A stretch of DNA of 64,000 nt. Source: Ricinus communis (Eukaryota > Streptophyta > Magnoliopsida > Malpighiales > Euphorbiaceae). The translations under genes were made by a program, and so were the position numbers. The DNA is taken from positions 29,808,342-29,872,341 of the forward strand of contig NC_063256.1 of the NCBI RefSeq assembly GCF_019578655.1, in the 5' to 3' direction. Below are positions 33,545 to 46,379 of this stretch, piece after piece; position 1 is the first letter of the stretch; each line of letters begins with the position of its first letter. The notes under the pieces are model-generated. The model ran no database searches and had not been told where the DNA came from. It saw nothing but the letters and a program-made list of their open reading frames with translations.

Positions 33545-36500
33545 GCTAGTTCAGATGAGAAGGTATCTTGTTTGATTGCTCTTCAGGCTAGGAGCTCCTG
33601 TTATCAGGTTAAAGTAGAATCTGGTGGTGGTTTGATGGCGTTGCTGCGCAAGTGTTTGGAATTAGACACTAAGAATTCTTGTACTAGTACTGTTTTGTTG
33701 TCAGGTTATGTTGATCATTATCAAACCTTGCCCTCTGAGGATGGTGGTTGGGGTTGCGGATGGCGTAATATTCAAATGCTCTCTTCTTACTTGCTTTCCT
33801 GTAGACCAGATGCTCAGCAGGTTTTGTTTGGTGGGTCTGGTTTCGTCCCTGATATCCCTTATCTCCAGAGATGGCTTGAGATTGCTTGGGAAAATGGCTT
33901 TGATACTTATGGTGCTCAACATTTTAACCATTCCCTTTATGGCTCCAAAAATTGGATTGGAACTACTGAATGCGCTGCTCTTTTTCGTTCGTTTGGCCTT
34001 TGGGCTAGAATTGTTGATTTCGGTCCCAATGAATTGAAACCTCATTTCCTTTCTGTTCCTGGTGCGCATGTCAGCTCACCAAATGTTAGAATCAAGAGGA
34101 AAGCCTTTCAGATTTATGGACCAATGGATAGATATCTGACTAGCAGAAACCATGATGTTTCCCAACCAGATCCTTCCGCGTCTGATAATACTAAATGCTC
34201 TACGAGTCCCTTGGCCAGTGGAAAAAATCAAACTACACCAAATAAATGGATAAAGAACAATGAGGGTCCCCAAGTTCTCCTTGATTGGGTGTGGAATTAT
34301 TTTTCAGATGGTAGCTCAACAGCATCCGCCCACCATTCACGTGTTATTGTTACTGACAAAGCGTAATTAACTATCTTCACTGCTATCTGTAGCTGACTCT
34401 TGACAATAATCGACACTTGAAAATTATAAGCTCTGGGAAAACATGACGCATTTTCTTTAATACCTTTCTTTTTTAATTATTATTATTTCATCACACATAA
34501 TGTTTCGGTTCTGAATATGATACGAGTTGATAAGGGTGTTAGTGAACAGGCCCTTATACTTCCAACATGATGGACACTCAAGAACTGTTGTTGGGATTGA
34601 AGTCAATCATCAACTGAAGGGCAAGCTGCGATACAATCTCTTGATTTTGGACCCTGGTCATGTGAGTATAACACTTGCATTGTATTTCAACATCATTGTT
34701 TAATTATTGAATGTGATTTACAACAGCCTCAAAATGCTAATCACTTTCGTCATTTTTCCTGTTTGTGTTATTACAGTCCCTGAAATTAGGAAATTCTTTC
34801 CATAAACTTCTGTTATTGTATGTTTGCATGTCATCACTGCAAGTTGTTTGTATAACTCTGATGCTTAAATACTAGACTGCATTTCAGATTTGTAATAAAT
34901 ATGTTTGTATATAGAAAGATATGTAATATATCATGATATTGAAGGACCCTTGATTGTATGTCAATCTATAGTTCCCATTCACAATTTATGTATTTCACAG
35001 GAAACTACATTGGAGATACAGGAGTGAGAAATTTTTGAACTTGAGAGCAAAAGATGTGAATTTACTATAATTTGTCTTTGGAAATCTATCAATACTCTTT
35101 TATCCGCCCAGACACACACTTTTTTGCATAATAATCTTATTTTCCTGGGAAAGAAAATATATCCAAGGCTGTGAAATAAGATCTGTCCCAAGGCTGTGGC
35201 ACTATACTTCCGATAGCAACAAGCTAAGGTCCTGATCCACAGACTCAGTACTTAGTTTGAGTACTTATCTGTTTCACCGTAATTTCTCACTGTAGCTGTT
35301 CATCCCCAAGCCGTGTTAGTTAAATGGTGATCAGGGCTGAAATTGGGGCTGTGCCAATTCTTTGTTCTGTAAAACACCCTTTCAATTGTTTCAAGCCCCT
35401 TGGATGACCTCCATAAAAAAATTCACAATTATTTTGCTTCCCTGTCTAAATTGGTTTTATGATATTGTTATATCTGCTGCAACACAGACCTATATTTTGC
35501 AATAGCTGTCTAAGTAATTCCACAACAGTTTAAACTGATTGTGATGCTTTTTTCTTGAGATTTAAGGAAAGCGGATCCCTGTGTGAAGTCACTATGAACG
35601 TTGAAGTTTTCTCAATTGTATTGAGCTTAAACCTTGGTGAACAGCTTTTAATCATAAACATAACTGGCCATTATATATTTTGATTTCTCAAAGACTCTTG
35701 TGAAATGGATATAGGAAACTTCCTATGCAGAAGAATAGACCCTTACAAGCATTGTCTCCAGCTTAGTGAGAATCAATTCCATGGTTTAGAGTTTTAGTAG
35801 TGAAAGATCTAAGTTTCTTCTTTTAAGCATTGACGAGTCTTGAAAGGTTGTCAAGCCAAGGCTGCCTTTCCCAGAAGACTATGAGATATCTTTCTATGCA
35901 AAGAGACCCCTCTTTGTAGTTTGCGTCTTTCATAAATTATGAACTGTCTTATGGTTATGTCTCTGACATGAAATCTTTGAGCACCTTGGAAATTTCTCCT
36001 GAACCTCTTTCTTGTTCAGTTCTTTCTCCAATTAACAATTTGTTAGCCCTTCTATAATTAGTTTCAAAGAATGATCAAGAATTTTTTCATAAAATTGCTA
36101 TTAAGTTTTGTCATGTAATTGTGATATTTATACAGGCTGTTAGCTATTGTACATGGAGAAAAGCCACCATCCTAGGATCTTTTTTACAGTAGCCACTTAA
36201 ATAAGTTGGCAATTAGTCTTTCTTTTCCTTTATGAGAATAAATTTGGCGTGTCCATCTTATTGTCCTTTATGTTGCCGTATCTGTGAATTTAGAAGAGTG
36301 GGTGTTCTATTTCTTTCATTCTTTTGTGTGTTGTCATTACTTAATTATTTTACTACTAACAATGGGTAAAAGAACAGAACAGCTAGATTTCAGGTTTATA
36401 TTATCTTACAACCTAAAGTCCACAAAAGCCAGAACTTCGCATGTTTTGTCAGTTTTATCATTTTTTTTAATCATAACAATTTTAACCTAACCTATAATGT

Positions 36501-37329
36501 TTATAACAAATTAAGCCAATTTAGGAAGGGAAAATGATAATTTACATATAAACCATAAATAACTATATTAATTGGCCAAAAGTAATTTAGTTTTACTTAT
36601 TTTGTAATGCTAGTATGTATTAAACATTTTTCTTCCAAAGCAGATATTTTCATTTACTTTTGCGGTAAGGAAAAGAAACTTAAAGAATTTTTTTATTAGA
36701 ATTTGGAAGAATTAAAAATCATTTTTTTTTTGCTTATAAAGATAGTTTTGTAGGTTGTACTCACATGTTTTTTTGTGAGCTCACTAAATTGGTTAAAGTC
36801 GTTATTAATCCTAAAGGCTAGGCTAAAGTTAACAAAATTAAAAGAACTCGATGAAATTGAAAATAAGTCGGTACAATTCATTTTTAAATTTTTTTTTTCT
36901 TTTAAAAATAGGTCCATTAGTTTACAGGAAAGAAAGCAGGTAAAATGAAAAAATAAATTCAATTTGAACATGTTCTAACCCAACTATGTGAAGTTATCAA
37001 AATAAATTTACATATAATATCTTTTTGATTGTCCAATATATTTATCAGATTCTTTGCTTAAATATAGAGAACGGCAGCACTAGAAAGATCACTTAAAGAA
37101 TATGTTGGATGGAAGAAGCTAATAAAAAGAGGAGTTCATACATTGAGGAAGCCTCAATACCAGGTTATAATCTCCTCTTCAAATTATTTCAGTTGACTTA
37201 CATTGTTATTTAATGCGAATGTTTGACATTATATTCATTTTTCAGTTATGCTATATTGATCCTGGATTAGCAAGTAGGGAGGAGATAGAGAAGCTCAAGA
37301 CAATAGATAGTACCTTTATTGAATTCTAG
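33270..37329 (+). CDS. C78-family peptidase with C2H2 zinc finger (UFSP/ZUFSP-type), five exons
   Basis: The proposed join is 33270-33331, 33409-34362, 34550-34661, 37068-37163, 37246-37329; every intron has GT-AG ends and the phases agree, giving 435 residues. Residues 7-26 form a C2H2 finger (CPLC ... HANSH). An acidic stretch and an 11-Thr run (56-66) follow, then the papain-like C78 fold with the catalytic Cys137 in GGWGCGWRN and the Asp/His pair in LILDPGH (373-376). The protein ends YIDPGLASREEIEKLKTI...FIEF. The family removes UFM1, or in the ZUFSP branch cleaves Lys63-linked ubiquitin chains; the N-terminal finger favours the latter, but only one finger is seen. Length and motifs suggest an intact gene. 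It lies tail to tail with the ABCB gene. Frames on the minus strand and in other plus frames are shadows. Confidence 0.93.
33512..33544 (+). repeat. Coding ACT microsatellite (11 Thr codons)
   Basis: ACC followed by ten ACT codons encodes Thr56-66 of the peptidase, between the finger region and the protease fold. Length variation here would keep the frame. Confidence 0.95.
34662..37067 (+). other. Large intron 3 of the peptidase gene
   Basis: This 2.4-kb intron separates the exon ending in LILDPGH from the next. It is AT-rich without a recognised gene or transposon; the short frames in it (34979-35191 minus, 36284-36490 plus, 36696-36971 minus) show no known domain. Confidence 0.6.
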
Positions 37330-37507
37330 AAGAGAAGCTTTATGTCTATGGTTCTATTTTATCCTTCCGATCATGTAATTAAACCTCCTGGCTAATTTTT
37401 CTTAATGAAAATGAATGGATTCCCATTTGTTATAACAGTGTGACTTCTATGCATATCATTTTGGTTGTACATCTTAATGCTTACTTGTATGGTTCAAGAA
37501 CATTTCA
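37330..37507. other. Convergent intergenic space
   Basis: Only 178 bases separate the stop codons of the two convergent genes, so both 3' UTRs and polyadenylation sites must lie in or overlap here. Confidence 0.8.
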
Positions 37508-40500
37508 CTAATTTTCTGTCAAGTTCTGAAGGTGGTACAACCTGGAATACGTGCCCTCAGACATTTTTGTAAGAGTTAAATGAGAACCCATCTCCACAAG
37601 CTTACCTTTATCCATAACAACTATTATATCTGAATCTTTTATGCTGGACAGCCTGTGTGCGACTGTAATCTGTGTGGATCTGTACAAGGAGCTCTCTTTG
37701 CTGTTCAGATTTATTGATTCCAGGGCACTCACTATGGATCTTTCAGACTCAGCGTCAAGGGCACTTGTTGCTTCATCCAGGAGCAAAATTGCTGGCCTCT
37801 TTAGTAGAGTCCTAGCAATCGCTATCCGTTGCTTCTGTCCGCCTGAAAGTTGACAGCCCTTCTCCCCAACAACTGTATTGTATCCATCAGGCAAGCTACT
37901 TATAAACTCATGAATGTTAGCTTCCATTGATACCTTGACAATATCTGCTTCTGAAGCTCCCTCATGACCATATGCAATGTTATCTCTGATTGAAGAACTA
38001 AAGAGAAGTGGCTCTTGTTGCACCAGCCCTATTTGTGTCCTCAACAATCTTAAATTGTATTCTCTGATGTCCTTTCCATCAATTAGCACCGTTCCTTCTC
38101 CAGGATCGTAGAATCTGAGCAAAAGGGCCAAAATTGAGGACTTTCCAGCTCCACTTGGCCCAACAAGGGCCACCCTTAGCCCAGCTTCAATATGTAAACT
38201 GAAATTGTTGAGAACAGTCACTTCTGGTCTTAGTGGGTAGTAAAATTTGACATTCTGAAGTTCTACTCTTCCCATTATTCTCTTGAGATGGGAACTTTTG
38301 GGTGCATCTGGTTCAATTTCGGTTTCCCTATCAAGTGTTTCAAATGCTGGAGTTAGTACAGTAATGGCAGATATGACAGTTGGGATCAATGTCCATAATT
38401 CTGTGATTGAAGGTACTGTGAGAGAGAAAATCTGGTAAGATCTTATGCCATCTTCGAAGGTTGCTTGACGTCTTTCGACTAAACGTGTTGTGTACCACAG
38501 AGCAACAGCATGTGCTATATTCCACAAACAAAGGGAAACACCTTGAATGAGCCCAAACTTAATGCTCTGTTTCCTGCTCTTCTTCTTTGGCTTTTCCAGG
38601 CATGTTTTGGCTTTCTTGAGGATGTGCTCTTCATGGCAAAAAGACGCAATGGTTCTTATGTTGGCTGCCGACTCAGAAGCAAGTGTAACAAGTTCATAGT
38701 GTGCAGCAGCAGAGTCACGTGAAAAACCTTTGGCTGACTTTGCCTGGATCAATCCCCCAATGAAATGACAAGGCATCACTGCCCAAGCGACCAGACCCAT
38801 TCTCCAGTTAACAACCATGCTAACAACAGTTGCTATTAGTATGGATGAGATGCATTGAACAATGACAGACATGCGGTCAGAAATTATTGTTTTGACCATA
38901 GCAGTGGCATGAATGATCCGCGAAGTAAGTGAACCAACACTGTTCTCTGGTTTCTCAAACCATGCTATTTCATTGTGTAGTACACCTGCAAATGTAGGTC
39001 GTGTGTAATCTTATCATCTTATAGTTTGATCATTCAATTGGATGATGTTCATGCTGTTGTTGGCTTAAAGATTAAAATAGTTCAAAAAACAAGGATAAAA
39101 CATCAGACATCATCACTATACCGATGGGATGTAGGAGTGATTGTTACCTGAATATAATGCTTGTCTGAGGTTTATCATGGCCTTCTCTCCTACTACTCCG
39201 AAAAAGTAGTGCTGCAAGGTGTGAGTGAACAGTGAAAGCAGTCCTATCAGAGCAAAGATTATTGAATACAATCCAACTTGCCGCTTTGCATCCTTTTTGT
39301 AGTATGCTACTCCCACTGTTATAATGAAGAATCCAAAAACTGGCTTTGAAATGCCAGAGAAAGCAGCTGCAAAGGAGCCTATGGCAGTTCTTAAAAGCTC
39401 TTTCTTTTGCAAGCCAAACCAGATTCTGAAGAATATAGCCGACTTTCTTATGTCTTTTTGCTCCTCTTGCTTTGGAGACTGGCTCATATGCATGCTTAAA
39501 TCACTTGGTCTGTTGTGGTTTTCATTATATTTAGGTGCAAGTTGTTTGATAATTGGATGATCTTCAGAAGCTGTATTTCTGTCAACCAATCCACTTAGGT
39601 AAGTTGAAAACTTTTTACTCCTTACTGGATATTATGCTGAATGAATAGAGAAGTGTCAATGAACCTTGAGTTGCTAATTGTGCTGATGTTATGCAAGCTA
39701 AATAAGTTGTTGTAGAATTTGTTGGTATCAAGCAAGCTGCTGTGTGTTCCTGTCTCTGTAACTTGTCCATTCTCCACAATTGCTATCATGTCTGCGTTTA
39801 CAACGGTAGATAACCTATGTGCAATCAAGATGACTGTCCTCCCTACCATAGCCCTATCTAGGGCGTACTGAACCAGTTTCTCTGATTCTGAATCAAGTGC
39901 ACTTGTGGCCTCATCAAGCAAAAGAATGGGAGGACTTTTAAGAATGGCTCTTGCTATGGCAATTCTCTGCTTTTGTCCTCCTGATAATTGGACTCCTCTT
40001 TCGCCTACCTGGATCTCATATTAGTTGAAAAGACAAAATGGATATAATTGATCTTTCATCTGGAAGTGGATAAATGTTACAAAGAGCGCTCTTTCCTTTT
40101 TTTTCTTTTTTTTTTTAATTTCTCTTCATTCTTTTTTTTTTCTATTTTTTTTATTTTTTTAAAAATTTTATTGAGTGTTTTCTCTTGCCTTTCATAGCTG
40201 AATAAAGCTCATCTATCTTACTGACGAAAACTTAGGTGAAAGGTTTCATTACTTTAATGAAGTTTCTCAATGAACGAACTATGTTGAACATCACAAGTTT
40301 GCATTGTTGGACTTTTAAGCAAAGGGGAAGGAAGAAAAATACAACATTTCTGGTTATAAATCTCTTAGTAATCGTACTGTGATTGGATACCCACAATTTT
40401 TTCTTCGCGTTTGAACAAATAAGGAGTTTTTTAGAATTTTTAATCACTCAGTTCTACAACTTGACCATTGTTTAAGGTAATTTTTTCGCTGCTTATGTTA

Positions 40501-43500
40501 TGCCTAGTTATGTATTAAAGTATCAAAGTCATAATCGTTTACTAACCAATTGATGAGTTGACTTCAATTATTAGTTTTCAACATGGATAAGCTCTCAGAA
40601 GAGTGACTGATCTACTGAGAAAATTGGGTTCAAGTTAATCACCTCTGTTAGATACTGATTTGGAAGTTGTGAAATGAAGGAGTGTGCATTTGCCACTATT
40701 GCTGCATCTTGCATCTGTTGATCACTGGCGTCCATATTTCCTACTTTCAAGTTATCCTTGATACTGCCAGCAAAAAGGGATGGTTCTTGGAAAACTGATC
40801 CAATGTTCCTACGAAGAAATCTCAAATCGAGATCCTTGATGTTGTTGTTATCAATGAGAATATCTCCTGTACATTTTTCCTCATTTGTTAGCCACACAGT
40901 TGACTGTAGTCAATTTTAAGTAATCTGCAACTGTTTTATTCTTTTATGGAAGCATGTATTTGGTTGCTTATTAACTTCAAAAGTTGATGCACATGCACAA
41001 AATAGGCATCTGAATTTCACATTGTGTGCGTGCGTGTTTTGGAATGGGAAGGAGCGATATACCTGTCAAGGGATCATAGAATCTTGCTACTAGGGAAATA
41101 ATTGTGCTCTTTCCACACCCACTGCTACCAACTAATGCCATGGTTTTACCAGCAGGGATTGACAATGAAAGGCCTCTAAGTATCAAATTGTCCTGCCGAG
41201 ATGGGTAAGCAAAGTATACATCTTTTATTTCAATGTTTCCTTCAACCTTAATAAGTGTTCTTCCTGTTGATATGTGTCTTATGAGTGGCTTCCTGTTGAT
41301 CACCTTGAAAACTTCAGTTCCTGCAGCTTTTGCCTGATTGAAAATTTGCATGTCCGGAGCAGCATAAGTGAGTGATCTGCATTAATATAAGGAATGATTA
41401 TAGAAAATATATATTTCACTTAATTGTCTGTTCTATGGCAGAAATATGAAGAGGAGAAATAACACCTACATAGCTCCAAAGAGAATGCTCATAACTGCAG
41501 CAATGACTTCGCCTCCATTTGACTTCTGTACAGTGACTACAATGGCTCCAATCCATATGATCAGTGCCCAAGAAACAAATGTTACAGTTTGAAACATTCC
41601 TGTTCCAACTCCCTTTATCAGTGCTTCCCCCTTGTTGAGAGTAAGCTGCTTGGCCATGCACTCTGAAAAAGACTTGATTGCATGGCTCTCTCCAACAAAT
41701 GAAAATACTGTCTTGATTTGAGATATGGTCTGCAAAATATAAGCAATTCTCATATATGGAATGGAAAATAGTATACATGAAGGATCCTTCAGACATTAGA
41801 TCAGTATCATAGGCTCAAGATAATTGAGATGGTGGTGCTGCCTGACGTACTACTTAAATACCTGTTCAACCATGGCTGTTGCTTCTGAAAGGTAAACCAT
41901 TTTAGCTGCTGAAATAGTGTTCATTTTCTTGGTGTAGGTGGCTCCAATGACAAGAATCATAGGAAGAACTAACAGGGTAAGCAATGACACTTCCCAAGAG
42001 CAAATGGCTGCAATCAAGATTCCAGAGAAAAAGGTTGCAAAGCTCGACAGAAAATGGGCCAACTGCCGCAGAGAAATTAGGTTAGCACATAACATTACAT
42101 CCTTTTCTTTGTGAATTTTTTTTTTTGTACTTCAGAATTTGAAGAGAGATTGATTACATATATAAGCAGTAAGGTGGGCACTTAGTGTGATCTCTAACCT
42201 ATGAACTACAGACTAAAAGCCTAAATGATAGGAAGTAAGAAGTGAATTAGGGTGTTTGTTAAATGACAAGCCTTTTATTTTTTTGACCTGTTTATTTGTG
42301 CATTGCAAGTATGATAAAACTATTTAAATCCTTCAATTACTTGTAGAAATGCTCTGCTAATATTATCACATAGTTCTTGTCTAAAAATCTGATATTGTGT
42401 TGATTTTATATGATGTTTCACTAGAAATACAAACTCAAATCCACCTGCCTTTTCAAATGTTGCATCTACCCAAATGGAACCTTGCAACATTGTAATCGAT
42501 CATTGCTACATTTTTGCCAATCAGTTTTCCATTATATTTGAACAGAGTACTCATCTAATGAATTGCATACCTTTTCCCCTATTGCATCTTGTATGATACT
42601 CATATGATTGGTAACCCCAGTGATAACTTTGCCACTTGTTAAATCAGTATCAAAAGCTCCAATCTCCTGGTTGATAATTGCTTCCAGGAATGCTAATCGA
42701 AATCGTGCTAATTGCCTTTCGCTTGCATACATCCAGCATCCAACCTCTGCATTTTTGTATGTGAAGATGAGAATTTAATTCACTCGCATCATACTATACT
42801 GCACCATTTGCTTTCTATGCACCTCTTACTATTGTACTTGGCAAGTATAGTGAAAACTGAACGTTTTGAGGAATGATTTTGAACTTTAGTATTACAAGAG
42901 CTTAAATTCCTCCTAAATCAAAATTTTGAATGTTATTATCATTAATGGAATGATAAATTATACTTATATTAGAAAGGAAATCTAGGAAAAGTTTGTTTTA
43001 TTTGATTGAGGAATACAGTTTTCTTCAATTTGAAAATGTTTTATTTGATTGAGGAATACAGTTTTCTTCAATTTGAAAATTGCAAATAGCTTTTCCATTA
43101 ATTGGAAGTACTAAAAAGTACCTTTGTCACAAGGTAGTTGAACCAAGCATTACTCGGTTGGAATAAAGAAGCTTTCTTTTGGCAAATAGCTATTATTATT
43201 TACTAGTGGTCAAATTAGGCACCAGACGCATAGTTTATACTGTTATTGTTATTTTAATTATAAATATCTCTTTAAATTGAAAAGTTAAAATTGTTTTTTT
43301 ATTTTAAATCTTAAAGATCTACATGTTTAAAATATTTGATTAAAAATAAATTCAATAATATAGAATAAAATTCTAAACACATAATTGATTGATATCATAT
43401 TAAATTTAATAATTTAGATTTTCTAATAGTTTTCTATATTTTTCCAGTATTAGTTTTCATTATTAATTATATTTATAAATTAAAAATAAAATATAATTCA

Positions 43501-45391
43501 TGCTACTTGTTAAGATGAAAATTATTTTTTATTTAAAAAATATTAATATATTAATTATATCTAATAAAATTAATATTAAAACTATAATAAACATAAAAAT
43601 TGTACATTAATTCATGTACAAAATTATGGACACATGAGAAACTTCTTAAAGCTCTAGTGTATACATAGTATAGATTATGTGAGAAATACTCCACGGTTAG
43701 AAATGAAATTATTTAACAAGGACTTTAAAAAATCGATCTCTTTTTATTTTTTATTCTTTTTGTGATTGCTGATGCACAAGTTAAACTGTTAGTAATCATT
43801 AATAAATTTTATCACTGCAGCTTTTTCAAAAAAGTATCTTAAAGAAAAAGGAAAAGTTCTTCCTTTTAATGCATGTTCCAACATCAGAAAGTGAATATAG
43901 ATAAAAATAATTGAACTCATAATGGCAAGTTTAAAAAAATATTAAAATGCATTACAAGCACTTTAAAATTAATTCTACGAAATGGACATCCTATTCTGAT
44001 AAGAAAAAAATATATATCATGAGAATTTTTTTATTCATATTTTGGAACTTTTGGTTTAGAATTATATGTTTTTATAGAAATATAATAAAAAATTTCAATA
44101 ATTAATCTATCTATCAATTACTATGAGTAATTTAGCATACAATTAGATATAACAAAAAAATCACTATAAATAAGATTAACATATTATTCTTGATATGCTA
44201 AAAAATTCAAAATAATTTTAGAATAAATTTATAATATTTTTAAAACTCTCTTTCATAAATTTTTTGATAATGAATCACATAAGAAATAATTTATTATTAA
44301 AGTCAATAATATATTAATGAAATTTTTTCTGTCTAGACTTGACGTATGTCTCCATCTATACACAAAATCGATAGATTATTGACACATATTCATTAGTTTT
44401 AAATAATAGATGATATGTCAATAATCTATTATTAAAATATAAAATATTAATATATTTGTATCACTGTTTTATTTATTTTAATATATACACTAAACCTATA
44501 CTAATATAACATAGATTTTGAATAATAGTACTTAATTACTCAGGATTATGGATGGTGTAATAAATGCTTGGTTATGTAAGAATTCAGAGGTACAAAAATC
44601 TTGGGATCTCCTACTCTTAGTACAAGCAGGTTGAGGAAACAAACATGAGAAGACAAGCAGCAGCAGCAAACTAAAAGACGGGTCCTGAAACTTATACCTA
44701 GAATTCCAGCTGGGAAAGTTGCAAAAGCCATGTACCACACGTATGGAACAACCTGAGACAAGTATTAATTAAGAAAAAAGAAAATATAGCCTTAACTCTA
44801 TGATACCAATATGAATGAGAATTAAGAAAGTATATTCTTTCTATTAGAACATGGAATAGTCGCATATTCATATGTCCATTTAGGATTATGTACTTTTCAA
44901 TTGAATTTTTTTCTTTTTCAAATCTTTCTAGTTTTAAAAACTATTTTTGGAGAAAAGAATAACTGATACTTTTTCTAAAAATAGATTTACCAAAAGCAGT
45001 TTATAATATAAAATATATTTTTTAACACCCGATAACAATCTCTTACTTTGTCAAGTGCCTTAACCATGGCATGAGTGTCAGCGATGTTATTGCCAAAAGC
45101 ATCAAGTGCTTTCCCCAATAAAAGATATCCAATAGGTTGAGCCAACCCATGAACTACTGAACCCAGTGTTCCTAATGCCATTAGTGCCCAGTCCACTCCA
45201 TCTGCATAACTCAAGAGCTTGTGAAATGGCAAAACTTCATTCACCATCTTCATCTTCTCCTTCTCCTTCTCCTCCTCTCCCACCTCATCATTATTGCTAA
45301 TATTATTATTATTGTTACTACTACTGCTCCTACTACTATTCTTTTCTTCTACTTCTTCCATCATCACTCGAGGGGCTTGAATCTGCATCAT
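37508..45391 (-). CDS. Full-length ABC transporter, subfamily B (MDR/P-glycoprotein type), ten exons
   Basis: Minus-strand join, 5' to 3': 45047-45391, 44698-44752, 42571-42746, 41862-42062, 41470-41729, 41063-41376, 40643-40866, 39665-40008, 39148-39593, 37508-38985. All introns are GT-AG, phases agree, no internal stop, 1280 residues. Order is TMD1-NBD1-TMD2-NBD2. NBD1 has Walker [10 protein letters not shown] (429-437), LSGGQ (533-537) and Walker B ILLLDE (553-558). NBD2 has GPSGAGKSS (1064-1072), LSGGQ (1168-1172) and ILLLDE (1188-1193). The N-terminus is a low-complexity Ser/Asn then Glu/Lys stretch before a [12 protein letters not shown] block. It should export a substrate across the plasma membrane using ATP; plant relatives move auxin or small metabolites, but the substrate cannot be read here. 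The exon 8/9 junction (donor GTTCAT) is the least certain. Confidence 0.93.
42747..44697 (-). other. Intron 2 of the ABCB gene
   Basis: This 1.95-kb AT-rich intron contains a 43-bp tandem duplication (42995-43080). No transposon end or gene was recognised in it. Confidence 0.65.
42995..43080. repeat. 43-bp exact tandem duplication
   Basis: Two identical units starting GTTTTATTTGATTGAGGAAT occupy 42995-43037 and 43038-43080 within ABCB intron 2. Confidence 0.95.
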
Positions 45392-46379
45392 TTTTGCGTA
45401 TAACTATGGACCTGGAATCTAGGTTGTGTCGTGCAGTTGCAGTTATGCTTGCTAGCTACTTCTGTTTGCTACATCTCACGTCTATAATCTCAGTATACAA
45501 TGAGAATTAAAGCATATTACAAGGCATATGCCATTTTATGAAAATGAAATAGTGGTATCTAGCTCTTGGTAGCATCCAGCTAACTCAGAACTGGTCTTCG
45601 TTCATGTCGCAAGAGAGATCCATTGGCCTGCTGCCACCGCACAAGACAATGCACTACGCTCCATATAGTATTCCTTCTGCGATTAGCTTCAGCCTATCTA
45701 CTCTATATTAATTAATTATGTCTGATGTTATGAAACTTTCATCTATCTTTAAAAATTAATTCTAACCTGACTAATCATCATCATTATTGTTATTATTAAT
45801 TATTATAAATTATTTATTCACATGTTATCCTAATAGTTGTTATTATTTTAATTATAAACTTTTTATTTAAAAATTAAAATTATTCTTCTTTATTTAAAAT
45901 TTTTATATATAAAAGTTTACTAATATAAGTCAAAATACATATAATAAAATTTTAATAAATAATATAATTGATAATATTATATCAAATTCAATATTTTAAT
46001 ATTTTTTGATAATAAGATCTTCAATGTCTTGTAATTTTCCTTTCTTTCCAGTTATTATTTTAATTATATTTACATAAAATTAGTTATAAAAGTATAAGAA
46101 ATATAAATCATCACTGTGTGTAAACATGCCTTTTAAACAAGATAATTAGCTAAATAGAATTTAATTAAATTGAAAGTTGCAGTTCAGACTTTCTAAAAAA
46201 TCGAATTATGTTTCTGTGTAAACATAGATTCTCTTATCAACACAGAAATCATAAAGGGTGTGATTATTCACTTCCAATTTTCTTATTTATATTTTAGTTA
46301 CCTTTTTCAATTCATTGAAATGACTATTTAAGTGAAGAACAAAAATTCACATATAATTTTAATTTAAAAGATTCCACTC
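45392..46379 (-). promoter_or_regulatory. Upstream region of the ABCB gene
   Basis: This should hold the promoter and 5' UTR. It is AT-rich, especially 45700-46200; no specific element can be supported. The coding start at 45391 is chosen as the first in-frame ATG; a second ATG follows at once. Confidence 0.45.

Noticed and set aside
33701..34069. 122-codon minus-strand frame and a 109-codon second plus frame
   Set aside because: Shadows of exon 2 of the peptidase gene, whose frame carries the catalytic motifs.
44795..44815. CTATGATACCAA in ABCB intron 1, resembling an inverted primer binding site
   Set aside because: One mismatch in the core and no LTR next to it; likely chance.
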